Shown one piece after another: positions 18,621 to 27,502 of a stretch of 64,000 nt of DNA. The number at the start of each line of letters is the position of its first letter. Positions within the stretch are counted from its first letter, which is position 1. A program made the position numbers and the translations under genes. The DNA is from Streptomyces sp. 378 (GTDB lineage Bacteria > Actinomycetota > Actinomycetes > Streptomycetales > Streptomycetaceae), in assembly GCF_030124145.1 (NCBI RefSeq), contig NZ_JASKMS010000007.1:124001-188000 (forward strand), in the 5' to 3' direction. Under the pieces are notes generated by a model that saw only the letters and a list, made by a program, of their open reading frames with translations, ran no database searches and was not told the origin of the DNA.

Positions 18621-21600
18621 ATGGATCTCGTGCCCGCACTGGAAGAACCCCTGCGCCAACCGCTGAAGTCGGTGCTCGGCCCCGCCACCGCGAAGGTGAT
18701 GGCCGAGCACCTCGGCCTGCTCACCGTCGGCGACCTCCTCCACCACTACCCGCGCAGATACGAGGAGCGTGGCCAGCTCACCCACCTCGCCGACCTTCCG
18801 ATGGACGAGCACGTCACGGTGGTCGCGCAGGTCGCCGACGCCCGCCTGCACACCTTCGCCTCCGCCAAGGCCCCGCGCGGCAAGGGCCAGCGCCTGGAGG
18901 TCACGATCACGGACGGCAGCGGCCGGCTCCAACTGGTCTTCTTCGGCGCCGGAGTCCACAAGCCCCACAAGGAACTCCTGCCGGGCACCCGCGCGATGTT
19001 CGCCGGCAAGGTCTCCGTCTTCAACCGCCGCCTCCAACTCGCGCACCCGGCCTACGAGTTGCTGCGCGGTGACCCGGAGGAGTCCGTCGAGACCTGGGCG
19101 GGCGCCCTGATCCCGATCTACCCCGCCACCGCCAAGCTGGAGTCCTGGAAGATCGGCAAGGCGATCCAGACGGTCCTGCCCACCGCCCAGGAGGCCGTCG
19201 ACCCGCTCCCCGACACCCTGCGTCAGGGCCGCGGCCTGGTGCCCCTCCCCGAGGCCCTCCTCAAGATCCACCGCCCGCACACCAAGGCGGACATCGAGGA
19301 CGCCCGCTCCCGCCTCAAGTGGGACGAGGCCTTCGTCCTCCAGGTCGCCCTGGCCCGCCGCCGCCACGCGGACGCCCTACTCCCCGCCGTCCCCCGCAAG
19401 CCCGCCCCCGACGGCCTCCTCACCGCCTTCGACGCCCGCCTCCCCTTCACCCTCACCGACGGCCAGCAGCGCGTCTCCCGCGAGATTTTCGACGACCTGG
19501 CCACGAGCCATCCGATGCACCGGCTGTTGCAGGGGGAGGTCGGTTCGGGCAAGGCCCAGCCCCTCGACGCGCAGGTGCTCACGCCTTTGGGCTTCCGCCG
19601 CATGGGAGATCTGCGGGTGGGTGACGAGGTGGTGGTGCCGGACGGAGACATCGGGCTGATCGATGGCGTCTTCCCGCAGGGTGAGCGCGATGTGTGGCGC
19701 TTGGTCCTGTCCGACGGGAGTTCCGTCGAGTGCGACGACGAGCATCTCTGGATCGTCGGCACGAGCTGTGGTTGGCACCGTGGCCAGACTCCCAAGGTCA
19801 TGACGACCCGGGAGATCCGTCTCGACACGTTCAAGGCCAACGGGTCCTCGAAGTGGTACATCCCGCCTGCGAAGCCGGTCGACCTCGGTCGCGACGCCGG
19901 GCTGCCCCTCGACCCTTATCTGATCGGGCTGCTGCTGGGAGATGGTTCATTCCGCCACAATCTCCGTCTTTCCACCATCGACGACGAGATCCGTGAGGCG
20001 GTGGCGGCGGCAGTGGCACCCGATTGCCTGCTGGTACCGGTGAAGGGCTCACACTGTGACTACACGATCCAGCTCAAGCAACGTGCCGGAGGTGTGCGCA
20101 ACCCGGTGATCCAGGTCCTGCGCGAGTTGGGCCTCTGGGGAAGGACGTCCCACGACAAGTTCGTCCCTCCGGCTTTCAAGAACGCTTCGATCAAGGACCG
20201 TCTCGCCGTCCTGCAAGGGCTTCTGGACACGGACGGCACCGTCCAGGCCGATGGCATGAGCATCTCCCTCTGCTCGGCTTCACGCCGGCTCGCGGAGGAC
20301 GTCGCATGGCTCGTGCGCTCTTTGGGTGGCCGGGCACGCGTGCTGCCGAAGAAGGCCGCGTACAACGTGCAGGTGTCCCTACCGGACGCGCACGCCCCGT
20401 TCCGGCTCACCCGCAAAGCCGAACGTGTATGCCCAAGGCCGAAGTACAACACGTTCCGGCGCGGCATCCGGGCGGTCGAGTACGTGGGGCGGAAGCCCGT
20501 CCAGTGCATCAGCGTCGCCCACCCCAGCCGTGCCTACGTCACGGACAACTTCACTGTCACCCACAACACCATGGTCGCGCTGCGCGCCATGCTCGCCGTG
20601 GTCGACGCGGGCGGCCAGGCCGCCATGCTCGCGCCCACCGAAGTGCTCGCTCAGCAGCATCACCGGTCCATCGTCGAGATGATGGGCGAGCTGGCCGAGG
20701 GCGGCATGCTGGGCGGGTCCGAGCAGGCCACGAAGGTGGTGCTGCTCACCGGTTCCATGGGGACGGCCGCCCGGCGGCACGCCCTGCTCGACCTCACCAC
20801 CGGCGAGGCCGGCATCGTCATCGGCACGCACGCGCTGATCGAGGACAAGGTGCAGTTCCACGACCTGGGCCTGGTCGTGGTCGACGAACAGCACCGCTTC
20901 GGCGTCGAGCAGCGCGACGCCCTGCGCGGCAAGGGCAAACAGCCCCCGCACCTCCTGGTCATGACGGCCACCCCCATCCCGCGCACGGTCGCCATGACCG
21001 TCTTCGGCGATCTGGAGACCTCCGTCCTGGACCAGCTCCCAGCCGGACGCTCGCCGATCGCCAGCCATGTCGTCCCGGCCGCCGACAAGCCCCACTTCCT
21101 GTCCCGCGCGTGGGAGCGGGTCCGTGAGGAGGTGGAGAACGGCCATCAGGCCTATGTCGTCTGCCCCCGCATCGGCGACGAGGAGGACGACCCGAAGAAG
21201 GCCGGCCGGAAGAAGGCTCCGCAGCCCCCGGAGGACGCCGCGGAGAAGCGCCCGCCGCTCGCCGTCCTCGAGGTGGCCGACCAACTGTCCAAGGGCCCCC
21301 TCCAGGGCCTCCGGGTGGAGGTCCTGCACGGCAGGATGCACCCTGACGACAAGGACGCCGTCATGCGCCGCTTCGCCGCCGGCGAGACCCACGTCCTGGT
21401 CGCCACGACGGTCATCGAGGTCGGCGTCAACGTCCCCAACGCCACCGCCATGGTGATCATGGACGCCGACCGCTTCGGCGTTTCCCAGCTCCACCAGCTC
21501 CGCGGTCGCGTGGGCCGTGGGTCGGCCCCCGGCCTGTGCCTCCTGGTCACCGAGATGCCCGAGGCGAGCCCGGCACGCCAGCGCCTGGGCGCGGTCGCCG

Positions 21601-21863
21601 CCACCCTCGACGGCTTCGAACTGTCCCGCATCGACCTCGAACAACGCCGCGAGGGCGACGTCCTCGGCCAGGCCCAGTCGGGCGCCCGCACCTCCCTGAG
21701 GATGCTCGCGGTCATCGAGGACGAGGAGATCATCGCCGAGGCGAGGCAGGAGGCGACCGCGGTGGTGGCGGCCGACCCGGAGCTGACCGGCCTGCCCGGC
21801 CTGCGCACGGCGCTCGACGCCCTGCTGGACGAGGAGAGGGAGCAGTACCTGGACAAGGGGTGA
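18621..21863 (+). CDS. recG: ATP-dependent DNA helicase RecG, interrupted by an intein
   Basis: RecG is a branch-migration helicase that remodels stalled replication forks and Holliday junctions. The precursor has 1080 residues: N-extein 1-311 (wedge/OB domain and the first part of the helicase), intein 312-649, C-extein 650-1080. Splicing would give a 742-residue RecG. Helicase motifs in the C-extein include VVVDEQHRFGV (DEQH), LVMTATPIPRT and HQLRGRVGRG. The ATG at 18621 (MDLVPALEEPL) is preferred to the upstream TTG at 18600, because the family starts at this motif. The intein splits Walker A GSGK|T, so the unspliced protein should lack ATPase activity. Confidence 0.96.
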   Translation: MDLVPALEEPLRQPLKSVLGPATAKVMAEHLGLLTVGDLLHHYPRRYEERGQLTHLADLPMDEHVTVVAQVADARLHTFASAKAPRGKGQRLEVTITDGSGRLQLVFFGAGVHKPHKELLPGTRAMFAGKVSVFNRRLQLAHPAYELLRGDPEESVETWAGALIPIYPATAKLESWKIGKAIQTVLPTAQEAVDPLPDTLRQGRGLVPLPEALLKIHRPHTKADIEDARSRLKWDEAFVLQVALARRRHADALLPAVPRKPAPDGLLTAFDARLPFTLTDGQQRVSREIFDDLATSHPMHRLLQGEVGSGKAQPLDAQVLTPLGFRRMGDLRVGDEVVVPDGDIGLIDGVFPQGERDVWRLVLSDGSSVECDDEHLWIVGTSCGWHRGQTPKVMTTREIRLDTFKANGSSKWYIPPAKPVDLGRDAGLPLDPYLIGLLLGDGSFRHNLRLSTIDDEIREAVAAAVAPDCLLVPVKGSHCDYTIQLKQRAGGVRNPVIQVLRELGLWGRTSHDKFVPPAFKNASIKDRLAVLQGLLDTDGTVQADGMSISLCSASRRLAEDVAWLVRSLGGRARVLPKKAAYNVQVSLPDAHAPFRLTRKAERVCPRPKYNTFRRGIRAVEYVGRKPVQCISVAHPSRAYVTDNFTVTHNTMVALRAMLAVVDAGGQAAMLAPTEVLAQQHHRSIVEMMGELAEGGMLGGSEQATKVVLLTGSMGTAARRHALLDLTTGEAGIVIGTHALIEDKVQFHDLGLVVVDEQHRFGVEQRDALRGKGKQPPHLLVMTATPIPRTVAMTVFGDLETSVLDQLPAGRSPIASHVVPAADKPHFLSRAWERVREEVENGHQAYVVCPRIGDEEDDPKKAGRKKAPQPPEDAAEKRPPLAVLEVADQLSKGPLQGLRVEVLHGRMHPDDKDAVMRRFAAGETHVLVATTVIEVGVNVPNATAMVIMDADRFGVSQLHQLRGRVGRGSAPGLCLLVTEMPEASPARQRLGAVAATLDGFELSRIDLEQRREGDVLGQAQSGARTSLRMLAVIEDEEIIAEARQEATAVVAADPELTGLPGLRTALDALLDEEREQYLDKG
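19554..20567 (+). mobile_element. RecG intein, predicted class 3, with LAGLIDADG endonuclease
   Basis: This 338-residue in-frame intein starts with Ala rather than Cys or Ser and ends in Thr336-His337-Asn338, followed by Thr(+1) of the RecG Walker A motif. Trp66 (in EHLW, two after His64), Cys318 (PVQCISV) and Thr336 match the Trp-Cys-Thr triad of class 3 inteins, where the block F Cys attacks first. Two endonuclease motifs are intact: LIGLLLGDGS (Asp130) and LQGLLDTDGT (Asp227). Codon use is less strictly C-ending than in the surrounding recG codons, consistent with transfer. Boundaries follow from alignment with uninterrupted GSGKT. Confidence 0.93.
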
Positions 21864-21882
21864 GGGTGACCCACTCGCCTTC

Positions 21883-21914
21883 AGGGGCGCGGGGAACCGC
21901 GCGACCAACGACAC
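21883..21914. repeat. dispersed intergenic repeat, copy 2
   Basis: AGGGGCGCGGGGAACCGCGC followed by GACCAACGACAC, 20 bases after the recG stop. It matches the copy at 8407-8440. Both copies follow a gene stop immediately. Confidence 0.7.
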
Positions 21915-21948
21915 TGATACGAAAGCCGCCCACGATCAAGGACCGAAA

Positions 21949-22536
21949 ATGACCCGCGTGATCGCCGGCACAGCCGGCGGACGTCGACTCGCCGTGCCCC
22001 CGGGCACCGGCACCCGTCCCACCTCCGACCGCGCACGCGAAGGTCTCTTCTCCACCTGGCAGTCGCTCCTCGGCGGCCCCCTGGAAGGCGAACGCGTCCT
22101 CGACCTCTACGCCGGTTCGGGGGCCGTGGGCCTGGAGGCCCTGTCCCGGGGCGCCGGTCACGCCCTCCTCGTGGAGACCGACGCCAAAGCCGTCCGCACG
22201 CTCCGCGAGAACGTGAAGAGCCTCGGGCTCCCCGGTGCGGAGGTCAGACCAGGCAAAGCGGAACAGATCATCCGCACGCCACCCCCCGGTGACCCGTACG
22301 ACCTCGTCTTCCTCGACCCGCCGTACGCCGTCCCGGACGACGATCTTCGGGAGATCCTCCTCACACTCCGCATGGAGGGCTGGCTCACCGGGGAAGCCCT
22401 CGTCACCGTGGAGCGCAGCACCAGAGGCGGTGCGTTCCGGTGGCCCGAGGGTTTCGAACCCCTCCGGGCCCGTCGCTACGGCGAGGGAACGTTTTGGTAC
22501 GGTCGCGCCGCCTCTACGTGCGAAGACGCACGATGA
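21949..22536 (+). CDS. rsmD: 16S rRNA (guanine966-N2)-methyltransferase RsmD
   Basis: RsmD methylates G966 of 16S rRNA with S-adenosylmethionine. The 195-residue protein begins MTRVIAGTAGGRRLAVP, has the SAM-binding LDLYAGSGAVGLEALSRGA and the catalytic LVFLDPPYAVP (DPPY, N-methyltransferase type). The ATG at 21949 has a weak ribosome site. coaD follows closely, a common pairing in bacteria. Confidence 0.95.
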   Translation: MTRVIAGTAGGRRLAVPPGTGTRPTSDRAREGLFSTWQSLLGGPLEGERVLDLYAGSGAVGLEALSRGAGHALLVETDAKAVRTLRENVKSLGLPGAEVRPGKAEQIIRTPPPGDPYDLVFLDPPYAVPDDDLREILLTLRMEGWLTGEALVTVERSTRGGAFRWPEGFEPLRARRYGEGTFWYGRAASTCEDAR

Positions 22537-22562
22537 CCGGACCGGAGAGCGAGGGATCACAA

Positions 22563-23042
22563 GTGCGCCGCGCCGTCTGTCCCGGGTCGTTCGACCCGAT
22601 CACCAACGGACACCTCGACATCATCTCCCGCGCCTCCAGGCTCTACGACGAGGTCTACGTCGCGGTGATGATCAACCAGGCCAAGAAGGGCCTGTTCGAG
22701 ATCGAGGAGCGGATCGACCTGATCCGCCGGGTCACCACCGAGTACGGCAACGTCCGCGTGGAGGCATTCCACGGCCTGCTCGTCGACTTCTGCAAGCAGC
22801 GCGACATCCCCGCCATCGTCAAGGGCCTGCGCGCCGTCAGCGACTTCGACTACGAGCTGCAGATGGCCCAGATGAACAACGGCCTCTCGGGCGTGGAGAC
22901 CCTCTTCATCCCCACCAACCCCACCTACAGCTTCCTGTCGTCCTCCCTGGTCAAGGAGGTCGCGACCTGGGGCGGTGACGTCTCCCACCTGGTCCCGGCG
23001 GAGGTCCTCCAGGAGCTCACCGAGCGCCTGCGGAAGGACTGA
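22563..23042 (+). CDS. coaD: phosphopantetheine adenylyltransferase CoaD
   Basis: CoaD adenylylates 4'-phosphopantetheine in coenzyme A synthesis. The 159-residue protein has VCPGSFDPITNGHLDII (the TxGH nucleotidyltransferase motif) and the ISSxxxR-like C-terminal region FLSSSLVKEVATWGGDVS. The GTG at 22563 gives the normal family length; an ATG at 22533 would add 10 residues and is less likely. Confidence 0.95.
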   Translation: MRRAVCPGSFDPITNGHLDIISRASRLYDEVYVAVMINQAKKGLFEIEERIDLIRRVTTEYGNVRVEAFHGLLVDFCKQRDIPAIVKGLRAVSDFDYELQMAQMNNGLSGVETLFIPTNPTYSFLSSSLVKEVATWGGDVSHLVPAEVLQELTERLRKD

Positions 23043-23163
23043 GGGCGCCCCGGCCCTCCCTCGGGGTCCTGACTGCCCGTCACCCGGTGTCCCGAGGCGG
23101 CCTCAGGGCCGTACAGTCGTCCCGTCCGTCTCCAACGCATCTGTAGAGAGTGGCGAGCACACG

Positions 23164-24234
23164 GTGGACGTGCAGAAGAAGCTCGACGAGATCGTCTCCG
23201 CGGTCTCCGGCGCCCGGTCCATGCCCATGTCGGCCTCATGCGTGGTCAACCGCGCCGACCTGCTCGCGATGCTGGAAGAGGTGCGCGCGGCCCTGCCCGA
23301 CTCCCTCGCCCAGGCGCAGGAGCTGATCGGCGGCCGTGAGCAGATGGTCGAGCAGGCCCGCCAGGAGGCTCAGCGGATCATCGAGAGCGCGCACGCCGAG
23401 CGCGGTTCGTTGATCTCCGGCACCGAGATCGCCCGCCGCTCCCAGGCCGAGGCCGACCGGATCCTCGCCGAGGCCCGCCAGGAGGCCGAGGAGATCCGCG
23501 CCGAGGCCGACGAGTACGTCGACTCCAAGCTCGCCAACTTCGAGGTCGTCCTCACCAAGACCCTGGGCTCCGTCGGCCGTGGCCGCGAGAAGCTCCTGGG
23601 CACCGGCCCCGGCACCGACGAGCAGGGCTACGAGGACGAGGACGCCCCCGAGCGCAGCCACGACCCGGAGACCCAGCGCCGCAGCGCCGACGAGTACGTC
23701 GACGTCAAGCTCGGCGCCTTCGAGGCGGTCCTCGCCAAGACCCTGGAGGCGGTCGGCCGTGGCCGGCAGAAGCTGCACGGCCGGATCGCCACCGACGACC
23801 TCGGCGCCCTCGACACGAGCACCGTCCAGCACTCCAGCGACGCCGACTACCTCGCCGACCTGGCCGGACTCACGGAGAAGCCCCCGGCCGAGCGGCCCGC
23901 GCCGCAGGAGGACTACGCGCAGCCGCAGCCGGCGTACGGTTACCAGGACCAGCAGCAGGAGCCCGACCCGTACGCGGGTTACCCGCAGCAGGCCTACGCC
24001 GCGCAGCAGGACCAGTACGGCTACCCGCAGGCCGATCCCTACGCCTACCAGGGCTACGACCCCCAGCAGGCCGCCTACGACCCGCACCAGGCCCAGCAGG
24101 CCCAGCAACAGGCCCAGCAGCAGGCGCAGCAGGCCCAGCAGGGGTACGCCCTCGACGAGACCAGCCTCTTCGACACCGGCATGATCAGCGCCGAGCAGCT
24201 GCGCGCCTACGAGCAGGGCCGCGGCCAGGGCTGA
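23164..24234 (+). CDS. coiled-coil protein with Gln/Tyr/Pro-rich tail
   Basis: A 356-residue cytoplasmic protein. Residues about 45-120 form a charged heptad-rich helix (REQMVEQARQEAQRIIESA, EADRILAEARQEAEEIRAEAD) like DivIVA or ATP-synthase b helices. The unit DEYVD(S/V)KLxxFEVVLxKTLxxVGRGR occurs twice. The last 110 residues are low complexity, rich in PQQA, AQQAQQQ and YGY repeats. It starts with GTG at 23164 (VDVQKKLDEIVSAV). Such proteins in actinobacteria are often tied to polar growth or division, but I cannot assign a function here. Confidence 0.75.
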   Translation: MDVQKKLDEIVSAVSGARSMPMSASCVVNRADLLAMLEEVRAALPDSLAQAQELIGGREQMVEQARQEAQRIIESAHAERGSLISGTEIARRSQAEADRILAEARQEAEEIRAEADEYVDSKLANFEVVLTKTLGSVGRGREKLLGTGPGTDEQGYEDEDAPERSHDPETQRRSADEYVDVKLGAFEAVLAKTLEAVGRGRQKLHGRIATDDLGALDTSTVQHSSDADYLADLAGLTEKPPAERPAPQEDYAQPQPAYGYQDQQQEPDPYAGYPQQAYAAQQDQYGYPQADPYAYQGYDPQQAAYDPHQAQQAQQQAQQQAQQAQQGYALDETSLFDTGMISAEQLRAYEQGRGQG

Positions 24235-24242
24235 GCACCGGA

Positions 24243-24272
24243 TTGGGCCGACAGCGAATGGTCCAGTATCCT
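24243..24272 (+). promoter_or_regulatory. candidate promoter of the DUF177-rpmF-rnc group
   Basis: TTGGGC (24243-24248) and TATCCT (24267-24272) with an 18-base spacer, about 90 bases upstream of the DUF177 start. Seen by inspection only. Confidence 0.35.
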
Positions 24273-24362
24273 GGCTCTTCGGTCGCGCGTACGTCCGCGA
24301 TCAAAGCTGCCCGGAACACCGAAGGGCGGCGGTTCCCCGAGTTTCACGGATCGAAAGCAGGA

Positions 24363-25007
24363 ATGGCTCTGAACGCCCGCCTCGACCACCGCAACCCCCT
24401 CGTGTTCGACACACACGAGCTGGGCCGGCGGCCTGGTGCGCTGCAGCGCCTGACCCGCACGGTCGACGCCCCCAGCGACCTCGGTCTCAAGGGAGTCATC
24501 GGAGTGCCGGAAGGCGCCCCGGTGGAGCTCGAACTCCGCCTGGAGTCGGTCATGGAAGGGGTGCTCGTCACAGGCACCGCCCGTGCCGCGGCCGAAGGGG
24601 AGTGCGTAAGGTGTCTGGAGCCGCTCGAGCAGCAGCTCGAAGCGGATTTCCAGGAGATGTTCTCGTACCCTGACGCCGACGACCGGGGCCGCGTGATCGC
24701 GGAACCGGGCGACGACGCCGAGGACGACGAGGACATGCTCTTCCTCGAGGACGGCTTGTTCGACCTCGAGCCCGTGCTGCGTGATGCGGTGGTGCTCGCA
24801 CTGCCGATGCAGCCGGTGTGCCGGGAAGACTGCCCCGGTCTGTGCGCCGAATGCGGCGCGCGGCTGGCGGACGACCCGGACCACCACCACGACGCCGTCG
24901 ACATTCGTTGGGCGGCATTGCAGGGACTCGCCGGCACCATGAAGGACGGCGAGAAGGACGAGATGAGCGGCGCCGAAGCGGGCGTCGACGAGAAGCAGGA
25001 GAAGTAG
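24363..25007 (+). CDS. DUF177 (YceD) protein, 23S rRNA/L32-associated
   Basis: A 214-residue YceD/DUF177 protein. The family is nearly always encoded directly before rpmF and is linked to 23S rRNA accumulation. The start [20 protein letters not shown], the pair ECVRCLEP (Cys81, Cys84) and the later [13 protein letters not shown] cluster suggest a zinc site. Acidic stretches follow the first pair (DDAEDDEDM). The ATG at 24363 follows CAGGA-rich sequence. rpmF starts 2 bases after its stop. Confidence 0.9.
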   Translation: MALNARLDHRNPLVFDTHELGRRPGALQRLTRTVDAPSDLGLKGVIGVPEGAPVELELRLESVMEGVLVTGTARAAAEGECVRCLEPLEQQLEADFQEMFSYPDADDRGRVIAEPGDDAEDDEDMLFLEDGLFDLEPVLRDAVVLALPMQPVCREDCPGLCAECGARLADDPDHHHDAVDIRWAALQGLAGTMKDGEKDEMSGAEAGVDEKQEK

Positions 25008-25009
25008 CC

Positions 25010-25183
25010 GTGGCTGTTCCGAAGCGGAAGATGTCGCGCAGCAACACGCGCCACCGCCGGTCGCAGTGGAAGGCTGCGGTCCCCACCCTGGTTGCGTGCG
25101 AGCGCTGCCACGAGCCCAAGCTGCAGCACATCGCGTGCCCGTCGTGCGGCACCTACAACAAGCGCCAGGTCCTCGAGGTCTGA
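25010..25183 (+). CDS. rpmF: 50S ribosomal protein L32
   Basis: L32 (57 residues) is a small large-subunit protein. It reads [20 protein letters not shown] and has Cys30, Cys33, Cys43 and Cys46, the zinc-binding C+ form. It starts with GTG at 25010, 2 bases after the DUF177 stop, and is followed 19 bases later by rnc. The DUF177-rpmF-rnc order is conserved in actinobacteria. Confidence 0.97.
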   Translation: MAVPKRKMSRSNTRHRRSQWKAAVPTLVACERCHEPKLQHIACPSCGTYNKRQVLEV

Positions 25184-25202
25184 GCGGCTGGTGAGAGGCA
25201 CT

Positions 25203-26042
25203 GTGTCCACGCCTAAGAACAAGTCTTCCCGTGTGAGCGGGAGTGCTCCGGCGGACAACAACCAGGCCTCGTCCCACACGCTTCTGGAAGGGCGGCTCGG
25301 CTACAAGCTCGAGTCCGCCCTTCTGGTGCGCGCACTGACCCACCGGTCGTACGCATACGAGAACGGCGGTCTGCCGACCAACGAGCGCCTGGAGTTCCTC
25401 GGGGACTCCGTCCTCGGCCTCGTGGTCACGGACACGCTGTACCGCACCCACCCCGACCTGCCGGAAGGCCAACTGGCCAAACTGCGGGCCGCGGTGGTCA
25501 ACTCGCGTGCACTCGCCGAAGTGGGCCGCGGGCTCGACCTGGGCTCCTTCATCCGGCTCGGCCGGGGTGAAGAGGGCACGGGCGGCCGGGACAAGGCGTC
25601 CATCCTCGCCGACACCCTCGAAGCGGTGATCGGCGCGGTCTACCTCGACCAGGGCCTGGACTCGGCGGCGGAGCTCGTGCACCGCCTGTTCGATCCCCTG
25701 ATCGAGAAGTCCTCGAATCTCGGAGCCGGCCTGGACTGGAAGACCAGTCTCCAGGAGCTCACCGCGACCGAGGGGCTCGGCGTTCCCGAGTACCTGGTCA
25801 CGGAGACCGGACCCGACCACGAGAAGACCTTCACTGCTGCCGCCCGCGTCGGAGGCGTCTCGTACGGCACCGGCACCGGCCGCAGCAAGAAGGAGGCGGA
25901 GCAGCAAGCCGCCGAGTCCGCATGGCGGTCCATCCGGGCCGCGGCGGACGAGCGCGCCAAGGCGGCGAAAGCCGCGGAGGCGACGCAGGCGGCAGCCGCT
26001 CAGGCCGCCCACGAAGCCGTCGACGCCGCCGTCGACGGCTGA
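25203..26042 (+). CDS. rnc: ribonuclease III
   Basis: RNase III cuts double-stranded RNA in rRNA maturation and mRNA turnover; in S. coelicolor the orthologue (AbsB) also affects antibiotic production. The 279-residue protein has the signature [15 protein letters not shown] (residues 61-75), [15 protein letters not shown] in the catalytic domain, and a dsRNA-binding domain near the C-terminus ([18 protein letters not shown]). The Ala-rich last 30 residues are an actinobacterial extension. The GTG at 25203, preceded by AGAGG, is preferred over the GTG 12 bases upstream. Confidence 0.96.
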   Translation: MSTPKNKSSRVSGSAPADNNQASSHTLLEGRLGYKLESALLVRALTHRSYAYENGGLPTNERLEFLGDSVLGLVVTDTLYRTHPDLPEGQLAKLRAAVVNSRALAEVGRGLDLGSFIRLGRGEEGTGGRDKASILADTLEAVIGAVYLDQGLDSAAELVHRLFDPLIEKSSNLGAGLDWKTSLQELTATEGLGVPEYLVTETGPDHEKTFTAAARVGGVSYGTGTGRSKKEAEQQAAESAWRSIRAAADERAKAAKAAEATQAAAAQAAHEAVDAAVDG

Positions 26043-26083
26043 CCCCGCCGCCCCGCACCGGGCGGCAGGTGTACAGCGCACCC

Positions 26084-26115
26084 GAGCGCCCGCCCCTGCC
26101 CGGGGCGGGCGCTCG
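26084..26115 (+). terminator. strong hairpin between rnc and mutM
   Basis: Perfect 14-base repeat CGAGCGCCCGCCCC / GGGGCGGGCGCTCG with a 4-base loop. It probably ends or attenuates rnc transcription 32 bases before mutM. Confidence 0.7.
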
Positions 26116-26146
26116 CGTCATCCGCAGGCTTGTGACGGGGGACCCC

Positions 26147-27007
26147 ATGCCCGAGTTGCCCGAGGTCGAGGTCGTACGGCGCGGTCTCGAGCGGTGGGTC
26201 GCCCACCGGACCGTCGCCGAGGCCGAGGTGCTGCACCCGCGCGCGGTGCGCCGCCACCTCGCGGGCGCCGACGACTTCGCGCACCGCCTGAAGGGCCACC
26301 GCATCGGCGTCCCCAGCCGTCGCGGCAAGTACCTGTGGCTGCCCCTGGAGGACACGGACCAGTCGATCCTCGCCCACCTCGGCATGAGCGGCCAGCTCCT
26401 GGTCCAGCCGCACACGGCCCCGGACGAGAAGCACCTGCGCATCCGGGTCCGTTTCACCGACGCCCTGGGCACCGAACTCCGCTTCGTAGACCAGCGGACC
26501 TTCGGCGGTCTGTCGCTGCACGAGAACACCCCCGAGGGCCTGCCCGACGTCATCGCGCACATCGCCCGCGACCCGCTCGACGAGCTCTTCGACGACGAGG
26601 CCTTTCACCAGGCGCTGCGCCGCAAGCGGACCACGATCAAGCGCGCCCTGCTCGACCAGTCGCTGATCAGCGGCGTCGGCAACATCTACGCGGACGAGGC
26701 GCTGTGGCGCGCCCGCATCCACTACGAGCGCCCGACCGCGACCTTCACCCGCCCGCGCACCCTGCTGCTCCTGGGCCATGTGCGGGACGTGATGAACGCC
26801 GCCCTCGCGGTGGGCGGCACCAGCTTCGACAGCCTGTACGTCAACGTCAACGGCGAGTCCGGCTACTTCGACCGGTCGCTCGACGCGTACGGCCGTGCGG
26901 GCCTGCCCTGCCGGCGCTGCGGCACGCCCATGCGGCGGCGGCCCTGGATGAACCGGTCGAGCTACTTCTGCCCGAGGTGCCAGCGGCCGCCGCGGGTCAT
27001 GCCCTAG
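26147..27007 (+). CDS. mutM: formamidopyrimidine-DNA glycosylase MutM (Fpg)
   Basis: Fpg removes 8-oxoguanine and formamidopyrimidine lesions in base-excision repair. The 286-residue protein begins [15 protein letters not shown], with Pro2 as the catalytic nucleophile and Glu3 next to it. A helix-two-turn-helix region contains [17 protein letters not shown], and the last 32 residues form the C-terminal zinc finger (CRRC...CPRC). The last 11 bases overlap the convergent HxlR gene. Confidence 0.96.
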   Translation: MPELPEVEVVRRGLERWVAHRTVAEAEVLHPRAVRRHLAGADDFAHRLKGHRIGVPSRRGKYLWLPLEDTDQSILAHLGMSGQLLVQPHTAPDEKHLRIRVRFTDALGTELRFVDQRTFGGLSLHENTPEGLPDVIAHIARDPLDELFDDEAFHQALRRKRTTIKRALLDQSLISGVGNIYADEALWRARIHYERPTATFTRPRTLLLLGHVRDVMNAALAVGGTSFDSLYVNVNGESGYFDRSLDAYGRAGLPCRRCGTPMRRRPWMNRSSYFCPRCQRPPRVMP

Positions 27008-27395
27008 CGGAGTCGTACCGCTCGCGCGCGGCCAGGACGTCGTCCATGTTGCCCTCCACGAAGTGGATGAGGGCGAGCAGGCGTTCGGCCACGGCGCGTC
27101 CCAGCGGCGTCAGTTCGTAGTCCACGCGGGGCGGGTTCGTGGGCTGGGCCTCGCGGTGGACCAGCCCGTCGCGCTCCAGGGCGTGCAGGGTCTGGGACAG
27201 CATCTTCTCGCTCACCCCGTCGACGCGGCGGCGCAGCTCGTTGAAGCGCAGCGAGCCCTCGTACAGGGCGCCGAGCGTGAGGCCGCCCCAGCGGCCCGTG
27301 ATGTGCTCCAGCGTGCCGCGCGACGGGCAGGCCTTGGCGAACACGTTGTACGGGAGGTCGTCGAGTCCTTCGGCGAGCTCCTGGGTGGTGGTCAT
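26997..27395 (-). CDS. HxlR-family transcriptional regulator
   Basis: A 132-residue winged-helix regulator ([46 protein letters not shown] is spread over the DNA-binding core). Cys23 lies in AKACPSRG, the position where HxlR proteins often carry a redox-sensitive Cys. It starts with ATG at 27395, divergent from a flavodoxin-like gene, with a perfect operator at 27435-27455 between them. This is the standard HxlR/quinone-stress layout, so it probably represses its neighbour and itself. Confidence 0.9.
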   Translation of the reverse strand: MTTTQELAEGLDDLPYNVFAKACPSRGTLEHITGRWGGLTLGALYEGSLRFNELRRRVDGVSEKMLSQTLHALERDGLVHREAQPTNPPRVDYELTPLGRAVAERLLALIHFVEGNMDDVLAARERYDSARA

Positions 27396-27434
27396 ATGCC
27401 CAGCCTACGCCAACACAGCGCTAACCAACAGGTT

Positions 27435-27455
27435 GCACTAACTAGAAGTTAGTGC
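27435..27455. promoter_or_regulatory. HxlR-type operator
   Basis: GCACTAACT (27435-27443) and AGTTAGTGC (27447-27455) are perfect 9-base inverted repeats with a 3-base AGA spacer. The site lies between the divergent HxlR and flavoprotein starts, and a partial copy CGCTAAC occurs 20 bases to the left. Confidence 0.8.
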
Positions 27456-27502
27456 TTCCCTTTGGTTGTTGTCAGCGACCTGCCTCTTTCAGGAGTTCTC
27501 AC

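Noticed and set aside
24061..24150. Repeats resembling a short tandem array (CAGCAGGCCCAG units)
   Set aside because: These encode the AQQAQQQ tail of the coiled-coil protein; units are codon-level, in frame, with no spacers, so not CRISPR.
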